From Heyndrickxia shackletonii (GTDB lineage Bacteria; Bacillota; Bacilli; Bacillales; Bacillaceae_C): DNA of 64,000 nt. The notes under the pieces are model-generated. The model searched no databases. It had not been told where the DNA came from and worked only from the letters and a program-made list of their open reading frames with translations. The DNA is taken from assembly GCF_001420715.1 (NCBI RefSeq), contig NZ_LJJC01000004.1, forward strand, positions 2,572,185 to 2,636,184, in the 5' to 3' direction. The number at the start of each line of letters is the position of its first letter. The stretch's first letter is position 1. Position numbers and translations under genes: made by a program. Of this stretch, positions 34,915 through 43,107 are shown piece by piece.

Positions 34915-35005
34915 AAATCCTTGTTCCATTATCCTGTCCTTTTAGCTAAAGAAGAAAAAGCCACCAAATTGGCGGCTGAATCTTTGCCTCTTTTACCCTA
35001 TAATT
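34915..35005. repeat. Dispersed repeat, copy 2 (partner at 30431)
   Basis: CTTTTAGCTAAAGAAGAAAA then GCCACCAAATTGGCGGC and TGAATCTTT, matching 30440-30510. The GCCACC/GGCGGC part forms a hairpin. 35006-35240 has no gene. Confidence 0.5.
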
Positions 35006-35240
35006 TAAGTACATATCTACATAATTATCTTTCATTTTACTCTATATTTTAGAAAAGTGTTGAAAAATATAAATTTATGAGAAGCCATTTTAACTTCCAT
35101 TCATTCGTCTTTAGAAGAATGCAAAACAAACATCAAGATAGATTGCCAGGATAGACTTGACCGCAAGCAGGTAAACGGCACCTTATCTTTGTCCAATATA
35201 TTCCTCCACTAACTCATCGGGAATCATTTTTGGCTTTGCT

Positions 35241-35560
35241 ATTGTTACCGTTTTTGCCTTTTTTTACCTTGGTTTCGGGCACAATACTTGGATTATTATT
35301 GTTACCGTTTTTGCCTTCTCACCTTGGTTTCGGGCACAATACTTGGACTATTGTTACCGTTTTTGCCTGCTTACCTTGATTTCGGGCACAATACTTGGAC
35401 TATTGTTACCGTTTTTGCCTTTTTACCTTGTTTCGGGCACAATACTTGGACTATTGTTACCGTTTTTGGCTGCTTTCCTTGATTTCGGTCACAATACTTG
35501 GACTATTGTTACCGTTTTTGGCTGCTTACCTTGATTTCGGGCACAATACTTGGACTATTG
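35241..35560 (+). repeat. 52-bp tandem repeat array (first six units and part of the seventh)
   Basis: Units start with ATTGTTACCGTTTTTG at 35241, 35298, 35350, 35402, 35453, 35505 and 35557, spaced 57, 52, 52, 51, 52 and 52 bases. Each ends TTTCGGGCACAATACTTGG. The complement of the join between two units can fold: CGGTAACAAT pairs with ATTGTGCCCG. The array is split in unit seven by the IS256-family element and resumes at 37059. The open frames running through it are an effect of the repeat and not genes. Confidence 0.9.
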
Positions 35561-35637
35561 AGTCAAGTCCATTTAATTGTGTAAAAGTGTTAACAATATT
35601 TTCGAGTTAATTCAACTTGTGTAATGAACTATATTAT

Positions 35638-35751
35638 TTCGAATTTACTTTGAGGGGTGGGCATGATAGCCTGGAGGGTAAACCAGGTGTTGTAAACTCC
35701 TGGCTTCCTGGCTTTTTATCATGCCTACTGGAGGCTCAAAGTCAATTCGAA
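35638..35751 (-). repeat. Long imperfect hairpin inside the IS256 element
   Basis: Outer arms of 17 bases with one mismatch (TTCGAATTTACTTTGAG, 35638-35654; CTCAAAGTCAATTCGAA, 35735-35751) enclose a second pair GGCATGATA / TATCATGCC and inner CCTGG / CCAGG elements. It begins 30 bases after the transposase stop on the minus strand and can form a multi-stem RNA or act as terminator. Confidence 0.6.
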
Positions 35752-35780
35752 ATTAGGCTTTTACACTCTGTATGATAGAG

Positions 35781-36962
35781 TTAATTATCTTTTGATTTTT
35801 TTAAATATGGGTAATCCTTTGACGTCCATTCTTCATTAATATCCATCAATACTGAGCCAATAATCCTTATGGCAGACTGATCATTGGTAAAAATACGAAT
35901 GACTCTTTCTCTTCTACGGACCTCTTGGTTTAATCGTTCTAGCATGTTGGTTGTACGTAAACTTATATGATACTCAACCGGGTGTGCAAGAAACTGGATT
36001 GCATCTTCAAAACCACTGTCTAAGATGTCTATGGTTTTGGAAAAGCCTTTGGTATCTTGATATTTTTCTACAAAACGATTTTTCAAATCTCTCACAACAT
36101 CCATATCTGAGTTTTTAAATAAACATTTTAGCTCTTGCCTAGCTTCAGCTGTTCCTTTTTTAGGTAGCGAATCCAGGAGGTTTCTTATGAAATGGACCGT
36201 ACAGCGTTGCCATGAAGTACCTAAAAATGTCTCTTTAATAGATGAAACTAAGCCACTATGAGCATCTGAAATAACCATTTTAGGAGATTGAAGTCCTCTG
36301 GATTTTAAATACTCAAAGAAGAAAGACCAGCTTTCTGTGGACTCCGTATGGTTAATTTTTAGGCCAATGATTTCTCTATGGCCACCTTCGGTCACTCCAA
36401 CAGCAATGTGGACACTCTTTGAAACGACTTGTTTGTTTTCGCGAACCTTAATGTACATGGCATCAACGTAAATATATGGGTAATAACTTACGTTTAGTGG
36501 TCGGTTTCTCCATTCATTAATTGCAGGGTCCAATGTTTTAATTAGGTTAGAAACAAGTGATTTAGACACACTTTTCCCACATAATTCTTCTACAATTTTA
36601 GTCACTTTACGTGTGGAAACACCATTTACTACCATTTCAATCATGGATAGAATTAATGCTTGATCGCAGCGTTTAAACTTTTCAAAGATAGTCGTAGAAA
36701 ATTCACCGTCTCTAGTTCGAGGAACTTTTAACGTAAGTGAGCCCGCACCAGTCATTAATTCACGCTCATAATAACCATTTCGATACCCTCTACGTTCTTC
36801 TGTTCTTTCATGGGAAAGAGCATTGATATATTCGTCTCTTTCTTTCTCCATCAAAGAATTTAAAATTAATGTCAAAGAGGCTTTTACGGGTGATTCAAGT
36901 GAGCTTTTTTCAATTTTTTCTTTGAGATCTTCTAAATTTATAGTAATATTTATTTGGGTCAT
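35781..36962 (-). CDS. IS256-family (mutator-type) transposase
   Basis: A 393-aa DDE transposase. Seen are YPYIYVDAMYIKVRENKQVV (first Asp), the second Asp in PKMVISDAHSGLVSSIKETF, the WQRCTVHFIRNLL (C..H) signature and the downstream glutamate in RTTNMLERLNQEVRRRERVI. The start at 36962 (MTQINITINLEDLKEKI) has GGAGGAC 8 bases upstream; the two ATGs before it are too close. Full length for the family (about 390-400 aa), so the copy is likely active. Confidence 0.93.
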   Translation of the reverse strand: MTQINITINLEDLKEKIEKSSLESPVKASLTLILNSLMEKERDEYINALSHERTEERRGYRNGYYERELMTGAGSLTLKVPRTRDGEFSTTIFEKFKRCDQALILSMIEMVVNGVSTRKVTKIVEELCGKSVSKSLVSNLIKTLDPAINEWRNRPLNVSYYPYIYVDAMYIKVRENKQVVSKSVHIAVGVTEGGHREIIGLKINHTESTESWSFFFEYLKSRGLQSPKMVISDAHSGLVSSIKETFLGTSWQRCTVHFIRNLLDSLPKKGTAEARQELKCLFKNSDMDVVRDLKNRFVEKYQDTKGFSKTIDILDSGFEDAIQFLAHPVEYHISLRTTNMLERLNQEVRRRERVIRIFTNDQSAIRIIGSVLMDINEEWTSKDYPYLKKSKDN

Positions 36963-37058
36963 CATCATGTCCTCCGTAAATGGTTTCTTGGTCGAAAACA
37001 TTGTAACACGGGTCATGATGATGACCTATTCTTTTTACACAATTATATGGACTTAATC

Positions 37059-37109
37059 GACTATTGTTACCGTTTTTGCCTTTTTATCTTGTTTCGGGCA
37101 CAATACTTG
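37059..37109 (+). repeat. Last unit of the 52-bp tandem array, beyond the IS
   Basis: GACTATTGTTACCGTTTTTG through TTTCGGGCACAATACTTG, the continuation of unit seven interrupted at 35560. Confidence 0.85.
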
Positions 37110-37185
37110 TAAAGATGAATTGTAGCTTTATATTTTTTTATTCATCACTGTGACATTTTCCGCTGCAACAATTACTATTGATAAT

Positions 37186-38205
37186 TTATCCGTTTGTACT
37201 AAGCGCCAACAAGCGTTTTAGGTTGTCATCAATGAATTTATTATCGACACTGTTGATTCCACGACCTGCAAAATGGCCCCAGATCGATTTGATAGGATTA
37301 AAAACAGCATTAGGTATAAGCTTAGCCTCGTATTTGTTTTCTTCCGCCGTACAGAATAGATCCGTGTTCCCAGGCATGACACAAGCAAGTGCTTTAATGC
37401 TTTTAAGTGCCTCATCGAAATCACCATTATAGACGGGGTTTGCACTAATATCTGCAAATTGCCCTGTCCATAACATGGCCAAAACATCGTGCGGATCCAT
37501 CTTCATAAAGCTATCTTCCCAGACACCGGCCACAAAATCTTCCAATGAAGCATATCCCATATCACGATAAAGTTCCTCTCTGTAATATGCCTGTGATAAG
37601 CCCCATCCCGCATAGACACGGCCAACAGCGCGCATGTCTGCGGAAGTCAATTGGTTTAGTTTACTTGAATTAAAGCCAACTGCAGCCATGAGCGCAGCTT
37701 TCATTCCGTCCAGGACCACATACGTTTGCGGCCAAGTCTTTGCACCTCCGCAAAAAGGTGCAATTCGTTCCACCATGTCGGGGTAACTTGCCCCCCATTG
37801 GAATGATTGAATGCCTCCCATTGACCAGCCAACTACAAGAGCAATCTTTTGAATGCCGAATTTTTCTGTCACCAGCCGATGTTGTAATTTAACGTTGTCA
37901 AAGATGGTTACCTGAGGAAAATTAGCCCGGTCGAATGGGGGCGGTGTGTTACTAGGAGACGAAGATAATCCGTTTCCCAGCAGATTTGGAACGATAATGA
38001 AATATTCTCGCGGATCTAATGCCAGACCGTTTCCAATCAACCATTCATTCTGAACATGTTGGTCGCCAAAAGCAGTTGGATAGACAATCACGTTATCTTT
38101 CTTTTCATTCAATTTCCCATAAGTCTTATAAGCAAGAAAAGCACTCGGTAACGTCACTCCTGATTGCAAGGTAACGTCACCCAAATCAAAAATTTCATAA
38201 TCCAT
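37186..38205 (-). CDS. Alpha/beta hydrolase of the homoserine O-acetyltransferase (MetX) family
   Basis: A 339-aa protein with the MetX-type alpha/beta hydrolase fold. The nucleophile elbow is LVVGWSMGGIQSFQW (Ser about 128), with the acid region TDLFCTAEEN and the histidine in IWGHFAGRG (about 316). It lacks the strictly conserved MetX motifs around the active-site tunnel (for example the NGDNVVL-type block is YPTAFGDQHVQ), so it is probably not a true homoserine acetyltransferase but one of the related hydrolases or acyltransferases. Start at 38205 after GGGAGCGAC. It is divergent from a LysR gene, its likely regulator. Confidence 0.8.
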   Translation of the reverse strand: MDYEIFDLGDVTLQSGVTLPSAFLAYKTYGKLNEKKDNVIVYPTAFGDQHVQNEWLIGNGLALDPREYFIIVPNLLGNGLSSSPSNTPPPFDRANFPQVTIFDNVKLQHRLVTEKFGIQKIALVVGWSMGGIQSFQWGASYPDMVERIAPFCGGAKTWPQTYVVLDGMKAALMAAVGFNSSKLNQLTSADMRAVGRVYAGWGLSQAYYREELYRDMGYASLEDFVAGVWEDSFMKMDPHDVLAMLWTGQFADISANPVYNGDFDEALKSIKALACVMPGNTDLFCTAEENKYEAKLIPNAVFNPIKSIWGHFAGRGINSVDNKFIDDNLKRLLALSTNG

Positions 38206-38349
38206 AGTATTGTCGCTCCCTTCTAAATGAAACACAAACATCTAGAATGTATTTCTTGTTGTTAGTATAAACCTGTGGTAATCTCAAAAAAAGTGAATAA
38301 AATTCAAAGGAGTTTTCAAAAATATTGAAAGTACAATGGGGGTAGTATG

Positions 38350-39249
38350 ATGGAATTGCGCCAACTGATTACGTTCCGCATGGTTGCATCAACATTAAAT
38401 TTCAGTCGGGCAGCGGAAGTTTTGAATTACGTTCCCTCCAACGTCACGATGCAAATAAAAGCATTGGAGGAAGAGCTTGGAGTTCGTCTCTTTGACCGTT
38501 TGGGCAAGCAACTCGTTCTCACCACTGCGGGTGAACGCTTTTTAACACATATCCAAAGTGTCCTTGAGAAATTGGATGAAGCTCGCAGTGTTGTGCATGA
38601 CAATGAAAATCTAAGCGGCACCTTAACGATAAGTGCTAATGAGGTTCTCTGCGCCTACCGGCTTCCAGCTGTCTTCCAGCTTTTTCGTTCGCGCTATCCG
38701 GGAGTTCGTCTCATCTTCCGCTCTGTTCCAAATCAAGAACTCAAGCAAACACTCTTTGAGGGAACCGCGGATGTTGTCTTTATGCTGGACGAAACCATAC
38801 TCTCAACAGGACTTACAGTGGAACCGCTACAAGAAGAAACTTTCCGACTATTCGTTGCTCCAGACCATCCTCTCGCAAAACCAACGGCCCTGCAGCTGGA
38901 GGATTTTCACGGAGAAGTGTTCCTGGTCAATGAAAAAGGTTGTACCTATCGAACTATGTTTGACCGGTCATTTGAAAAAAGAGGCATTGATGATATTACT
39001 TATTTAGAGTTTCAAAATGCCGAAGCCATAAAACAATGTGCAATTGCGAGAATCGGTATTGCCTTTCTTCCGGAAATAACAGTGGAAGCTGAAGTTGAAC
39101 GGGGTGAACTTGTTGCTCTACCATGGCAACTTCCGGACTTGCACGTATATACACATATGGCATGGCATAAAGACAAGTGGCTTTCACCAATCATATCATC
39201 TTTCATAGAAACGGCGAGAGAAGTTATAGAAGTGAATAAAACCGTTTAG
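38350..39249 (+). CDS. LysR family transcriptional regulator
   Basis: A 299-aa regulator. The N-terminal winged helix is canonical: MELRQLITFRMVASTLNFSR, AAEVLNYVPSNVTMQIKALE, EELGVRLFDRLGKQLVLTTA. The substrate-binding domain (about 90-295) has the two-lobed pattern (LTISANEVLCAYRLPAVFQL; GIAFLPEITVEAEVERGELV). It lies 144 bases from, and divergent to, the MetX-like gene; LysR proteins usually control such a neighbour. No co-inducer can be inferred. The upstream GGGGG tract fits ATG 38350 rather than the adjacent 38347. Confidence 0.92.
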   Translation: MELRQLITFRMVASTLNFSRAAEVLNYVPSNVTMQIKALEEELGVRLFDRLGKQLVLTTAGERFLTHIQSVLEKLDEARSVVHDNENLSGTLTISANEVLCAYRLPAVFQLFRSRYPGVRLIFRSVPNQELKQTLFEGTADVVFMLDETILSTGLTVEPLQEETFRLFVAPDHPLAKPTALQLEDFHGEVFLVNEKGCTYRTMFDRSFEKRGIDDITYLEFQNAEAIKQCAIARIGIAFLPEITVEAEVERGELVALPWQLPDLHVYTHMAWHKDKWLSPIISSFIETAREVIEVNKTV

Positions 39250-39329
39250 CCAATTCATAGATATTTTCCCAACTACTGTGGTTCTCTAAATAAGCACTTA
39301 CTATCAGACGTTTTAATATTCACAAAAAT

Positions 39330-39367
39330 AGTAAGGCATCTTGGTTTGATAATTAAGATGCCTTACT
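39330..39367. terminator. Bidirectional hairpin terminator
   Basis: Perfect 13-bp stem AGTAAGGCATCTT / AAGATGCCTTACT with a 12-base loop. A T-rich tail (ATTTTTG) follows on the minus strand, after the 39406 frame; it also closes lysR on the plus strand. Confidence 0.7.
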
Positions 39368-39405
39368 TATGCTCCTCCTATAAATAATGAGGTATTTTTG
39401 CAGTT

Positions 39406-39606
39406 TTATTTAATAGAAGATTCTAACAGCCATTTACTAAGGTCCTGATATTCCAGATTCCAAGTTCGCCATTTTATTTTCACAGAAAAAAGCAGCTGGT
39501 TTCTAAAATCTTGCCCCATATAGTTGAAACTAATTGGATGCATTCTATAAACAACTTTATTTTTTCTTGTAATAATAGAGGTGATCTTTAATTTTTCACG
39601 GTTCAT
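39406..39606 (-). CDS. Hypothetical small protein, 66 aa
   Basis: MNREKLKITSIITRKNKVVY followed by a basic, aromatic-rich sequence ending KWRTWNLEYQDLSKWLLES. The ribosome binding site is weak (TTGGGT), but a terminator follows on the same strand. No family recognised. Together with 39744 and 40219 it forms a run of small unknown genes on the minus strand. Confidence 0.4.
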   Translation of the reverse strand: MNREKLKITSIITRKNKVVYRMHPISFNYMGQDFRNQLLFSVKIKWRTWNLEYQDLSKWLLESSIK

Positions 39607-39743
39607 TTTTACCCAAATGGATCGTTTATTGTATCTACTTTTAGCGCGTCTGTTAATTAAAGGAGCAAAAAGGCTACAGAAAAACCTTGTTTAGAATCTT
39701 CCGTTACCTTTTTATTTACTTTATACATACAGTGTGTATAATT

Positions 39744-40127
39744 TTATTCAATTGTTAGTTTACGGATTCGAGTCAATTCTTTATGAACCAAACGGTGACT
39801 TGGGTTAAGGTTTCCTGCTGCATCTTTTCCAAAAACTCCAATTAAAACATCATTTATATCTCGACTAGGACTGATTTTAATTTGGACCTCAAATTCAAAA
39901 GCATTTGAAACATCGGAAACATGGAATCCTGAGGAATTTGGTGAGATTGTTAAAGTGGCTGTGTCTATTAATGTTTTAGTTCCATCTAAACGAAAAACTT
40001 CAATCTTAGCGGTAATTGTCGTATGTTTATGGTTATTTAAAACTTTGGTATAGACTGTGGTTGATGACTTTGCTGCTGAAGCATCTATTTGGTTTTCAAG
40101 TGGCCCAGTAGAATAAACTAATGACAT
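39744..40127 (-). CDS. Hypothetical beta-rich protein, 127 aa
   Basis: Starts MSLVYSTGPLENQIDASAAK, with a long beta-predicted core (SSTTVYTKVLNNHKHTTITA, KIEVFRLDGTKTLIDTATLT, FEFEVQIKISPSRDINDVLI, GVFGKDAAGNLNPSHRLVHK). It has the look of small Bacillus surface or spore-associated proteins with a jelly-roll-like fold, but this is only an impression. Start at 40127 because AGGAGG lies 11 bases upstream; the apparent GTG four codons earlier is inside that site. Confidence 0.6.
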   Translation of the reverse strand: MSLVYSTGPLENQIDASAAKSSTTVYTKVLNNHKHTTITAKIEVFRLDGTKTLIDTATLTISPNSSGFHVSDVSNAFEFEVQIKISPSRDINDVLIGVFGKDAAGNLNPSHRLVHKELTRIRKLTIE

Positions 40128-40218
40128 ATTTAAATCCACCTCCTTTCTATTTTCTAGTGATATGATATGCTGAGTCCTGTCATTTCTATTGGATAAGTAT
40201 AATAGTCAACTATATCTT

Positions 40219-40389
40219 TTATAATGGGAATTTTGTTTTTACTAATAATGATTGTTCATTTACCTGCCAGTTTTGACTAATTTTTATTACCTCGGGAACA
40301 AAAAGTCCTTTCTTCTTTGGCCATTCATATAAATTCTGACGATATTCATAAATTTTCTTATTCAGGGATATTCCTTTTCTAAAGATCAC
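40219..40389 (-). CDS. Hypothetical small protein, 56 aa
   Basis: A GTG-initiated frame with AGGAG ten bases upstream: MIFRKGISLNKKIYEYRQNL, then YEWPKKKGLFVPEVIKISQN and WQVNEQSLLVKTKFPL. The composition reads like a real soluble protein, basic and aromatic-rich. No family recognised. It precedes the 127-aa gene by 91 bases on the same strand. Confidence 0.45.
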   Translation of the reverse strand: MIFRKGISLNKKIYEYRQNLYEWPKKKGLFVPEVIKISQNWQVNEQSLLVKTKFPL

Positions 40390-40796
40390 TTAATCATAGC
40401 TCCTAAGTAGATTTGTAAAAAAAGTTTTTGCTCAACGGCATGTCTCCTCTTTAACATCATAGTCGGAAAAAACTCATTAATATGCTGGATTTCTTTAAAA
40501 AGTAAAAAAAGGAAATAAATCGTGATAAGCCGTTCCCATTATCATCTTTTGGAGCGACTATTTTACAAAAGTAAATGCTTTCACAAAGTTAAAAAACATA
40601 GGGAAGAAATTATTGTGAGTGTTCTAATCGGTTCTGCAGTGTGCTATCTTCTCTTCATTTCTGATTGCGTTATGGATGCAACTCAGCTCTTCTTTAATTA
40701 ACAGCCTGGTACCTCGATCTATTCAAGCTCCGTATTTGTCTAGTATTCATAAGATATATTCGGGAAAATATGTTCACAAGAAAGGTGGAAAATAGG
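40390..40796. other. Intergenic, nothing recognised
   Basis: About 400 bases without a supported gene, hairpin or repeat, leading into the glycine-rich protein gene. Confidence 0.35.
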
Positions 40797-41024
40797 ATGA
40801 GAAATGTTAATTATCCTTTCGGTGTTTATGGCAAAGAATTCAGAGGGAATGCTGCTCCGTATGGGCCGTTCGGCTTTTACGGTCCCGGTCGTTTTGGTGG
40901 TGTTGGAGGCGGTCTTGGCTTGGCTTTCGGCGGTTTAGGAGCTGTTGCTGGCTTAGCCGGAGCTGCATATGGTTTACGCGGCCTTGGATTGGCGTTAGGA
41001 GCAAGGCCTCCTTTCTTCTTTTAA
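40797..41024 (+). CDS. Glycine-rich small protein, 75 aa
   Basis: MRNVNYPFGVYGKEFRGNAA, then PYGPFGFYGPGRFGGVGGGL and an alternating Gly/Ala/Leu tail (LAFGGLGAVAGLAGAAYGLR) ending RPPFFF. Start at 40797 after AAAGGTGGAAAA; the frame is open 27 bases further up. The composition, Gly/Tyr/Pro-rich and then a hydrophobic glycine-zipper stretch, resembles small spore coat or membrane-associated Bacillus proteins. Function unknown. Confidence 0.6.
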   Translation: MRNVNYPFGVYGKEFRGNAAPYGPFGFYGPGRFGGVGGGLGLAFGGLGAVAGLAGAAYGLRGLGLALGARPPFFF

Positions 41025-41204
41025 AAAAGGCTTTGTTAAATTTTATTATTGTTTTTCAGGCAAATAACATGGGAACGTCTGATTTCTGTAATCTTTCCAG
41101 TGTATTTGAAGTTTATTGCCATTCGGGTTATAAAAGTGGAAAAAGGCATGACGGTCATTAATGTTTAGTAAATTTATTTCAGGACTTTTAACACCAGTGC
41201 TGAC

Positions 41205-41500
41205 AAGTGAAATTTAAAATAAGCGGAGTTTTTCCGAATAAACAAAGCTAATTTACCCATTTTCCCGTTTTTCGAGTCAATAGTCGGAATCCTTCCGTCT
41301 ATTTAAACTATTTTCAGTGCTATTTCCTCATTAAGAGAAATTTCTCCGCTTATTGATCAAACTCGCTTTAACTTTACAGATGCTTTAGCGAAAAAAATTG
41401 AAAAAAGGCTTAGAGATATTTGCATTTCTAAGCCTTTTAATTCAATATACTGTGATTATTGATGTGAAATTTATGTGATTAGGTTTGTGATTTACCGTTA
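41205..41500. repeat. Dispersed intergenic repeat, copy 2 (MITE-like)
   Basis: Matches 16153-16490. The core here runs from AAATAAGCGGAGTTTTTCCG to AGAAATTTCTCCGCTTATT, with AATAAGCGGAG/CTCCGCTTATT as exact inverted ends about 150 bases apart. Both copies then share AATATACTGTGA and ATGTGATTAGGTTTGTGA. Confidence 0.75.
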
Positions 41501-41539
41501 TGCACCTCACAAGTGAACCCGTGAATTAATCCCAAATTA

Positions 41540-42340
41540 TTATTTTTTCAACACGTAGTAACACAAATCCGATTCAATCTCACTTCTAAATAAATCAATG
41601 GCTGTCCAGCCTTTATGAAAATAATGTGAGAATACTTCTCGAGTGCCATTTCTCCACGATAAAGCAAGCTCGGGATCATTTTTTTTCATGCTTTGAACGT
41701 CACTTGGCACTGGGATAAACAGGTAATCGTCTGCAGCATCCTTCTTCAAATCTATTTCCGCAGGAACCAAATTCCCATTGGAATCACGGTCCGGCTTTAT
41801 TAACATATTCCCTACCTTATACTGAGCTGGTCTTGCAGGATTCTCTTCCTTTATCCACCATTCAACCGTAAATCGATCAGAAGGCATCCCTTGATTTAAA
41901 TTATCCTGCATTTCTCCATAGCAATTTTCTACATAAATAGAACACCTTGCACCAAGCTTGTGCAGATTTAAATAGCCATTAACGGTTTCTAATGGATCAT
42001 ATGTCCAGGTAATTAAGTCATACCCCTTCTTCAATGCTTCCTCTTTTTGCACGAGTTTTAACTTTTCGCCAATGCCTAACTTTTGATAATCGGGATGAAT
42101 TCCTAATGTATGGGAACATAAATAGACCTTTTTCCCATCATATCCTGGAAAACTATATTGAAATCCTATCAACACATCTTCTAAAAAAGCTCCTAACGCC
42201 ATGCCGCCATTCTTTATTGCCGTAATGGTTTGACTGCTTGGTATTGATTCGGACTCACTCCAAATGATGGATTCCAATCTTCTTAATTCTTCAAGCTCAT
42301 CAATTGTTTCGAGTGTACGAATAACAATATTATTCATCAT
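41540..42340 (-). CDS. GNAT acyltransferase (COG3375-like)
   Basis: A 266-aa protein with an N-terminal GNAT domain. The acyl-CoA loop is LGIHPDYQKLGIGEKLKLVQ (about 78-97), followed by ITWTYDPLETVNGYLNLHKL (about 111-130), a signature of the COG3375 group. The C-terminal half (about 150-266) is specific to that group. In Geobacillus such an enzyme succinylates D-amino acids as step one of a D-to-L conversion, with an N-succinylamino acid racemase and an M20 desuccinylase. An epimerase and M20 remnants lie just upstream, so the same role is plausible here. ATG after AAGGAAG. Confidence 0.75.
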   Translation of the reverse strand: MMNNIVIRTLETIDELEELRRLESIIWSESESIPSSQTITAIKNGGMALGAFLEDVLIGFQYSFPGYDGKKVYLCSHTLGIHPDYQKLGIGEKLKLVQKEEALKKGYDLITWTYDPLETVNGYLNLHKLGARCSIYVENCYGEMQDNLNQGMPSDRFTVEWWIKEENPARPAQYKVGNMLIKPDRDSNGNLVPAEIDLKKDAADDYLFIPVPSDVQSMKKNDPELALSWRNGTREVFSHYFHKGWTAIDLFRSEIESDLCYYVLKK

Positions 42341-42434
42341 CTATCATACTTCCTTTTTTAAAAAAATTTGATAGCTCTTCTTGCTTAAAATCCATATCCT
42401 TCAATGTGACAACCTTTGTTTTTTTAATAAATTT

Positions 42435-42865
42435 CTAACCAAACCAAATGACTAAAAAGATTGGAATCCCAACATAGAAACGAGCAAACCATACCAGTCG
42501 TGTTATCCCCCAAAACGCTTTATAATCTTGACCGACTACGGCTATTATACATAAAGCTAATGTCAATATGGGACCAAAAGGGAACCATTTTGCTTTATAA
42601 GGTTAGAAATGCGAGCATCCCTATAACCGTAGTCACGTAAAGTGCATTAATAGGTATTCCGCGTACATTCACTTTTGTTAAAAATTTCGGTGCATTTCCT
42701 TTCTTCGCCATCGTCCATAAAAGCCTGCTTCCGGCATATATTTGAGAATTTGCCGTCGAAAGGACAGCCGTTAAAACAACAGCATTCATCACGGATGCTG
42801 CAAAAGCTAGTCCTACTCGTTCAAAAACGAGCGTAAACGGACTTTCTGAAACATTATCCGATTTA
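42435..42865 (-). pseudogene. Amino acid permease, two fragments
   Basis: Coding traces of an AAP/APC amino acid permease: SPFTLVFERVGLAFAASVMN and AVVLTAVLSTANSQIYAGSR, LLWTMAKKGNAPKFLTKVNV, RGIPINALYVTTVIGMLAFL, a stop with a jump, then KWFPFGPILTLALCIIAVVG and RLVWFARFYVGIPIFLVIWF. Everything before the eighth or so membrane segment is missing and 60 or more residues are lost internally. The 5' side is fused to the M20 peptidase fragment, so one deletion removed the end of one gene and the start of the other. Confidence 0.8.
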
Positions 42866-43082
42866 ATAGTCTTGGATCATGGACTGTTACTGGTCCATCC
42901 CCTATTTCACCGACTACTCCTGTATGATCAGGAAAAGTTGTGACAAGACAGCCGTTTTCTTTTAAAATATTGGCTATATAACTAGTAGTGTTAACCTCTT
43001 TCCAGCTGACTTCCGGATTTTGATGTAGATAATTAAAGATATCAAAAATTTTTCGACTTAATTTAGCTAGTGTTTTTTTCAT
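42866..43082 (-). pseudogene. M20 peptidase/amidohydrolase, N-terminal fragment
   Basis: About 66 codons of an M20-type aminoacylase: LAKLSRKIFDIFNYLHQNPE, VSWKEVNTTSYIANILKENG, TFPDHTGVVGEIGDGP (compare the family's LHQNPELSFKE and GvVaeIg). It then runs into foreign sequence and the permease remnant. The zinc-binding domain is entirely gone. It lies 25 bases downstream of the epimerase gene, so it was the next gene of that operon. Confidence 0.8.
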
Positions 43083-43107
43083 TTGTATCCCTCTTTATAC
43101 ATTTCGA

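Larger units (their letters stand above)
35561..37058 (-). mobile_element. IS256-family insertion sequence, 1498 bp
   Basis: Terminal inverted repeats: left AGTCAAGTCCATTTAATTGTG; right (complement) GATTAAGTCCATATAATTGTG. Flanked by an 8-bp direct duplication GACTATTG (35553-35560 and 37059-37066), typical of the family. It contains one mutator-type transposase gene and a long imperfect hairpin downstream of it. Confidence 0.92.

Noticed and set aside
35288-35610. Overlapping open frames of about 63-71 codons through the repeat array (MDYCYRFCLLTL-like)
   Set aside because: They exist in several frames only because the 52-bp repeat lacks stops; no ribosome binding site, and the IS interrupts them.
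35241-37109. Possible CRISPR array
   Set aside because: Units are contiguous 52-bp tandem repeats without unique spacers of constant length between short repeats, and no cas gene is near.
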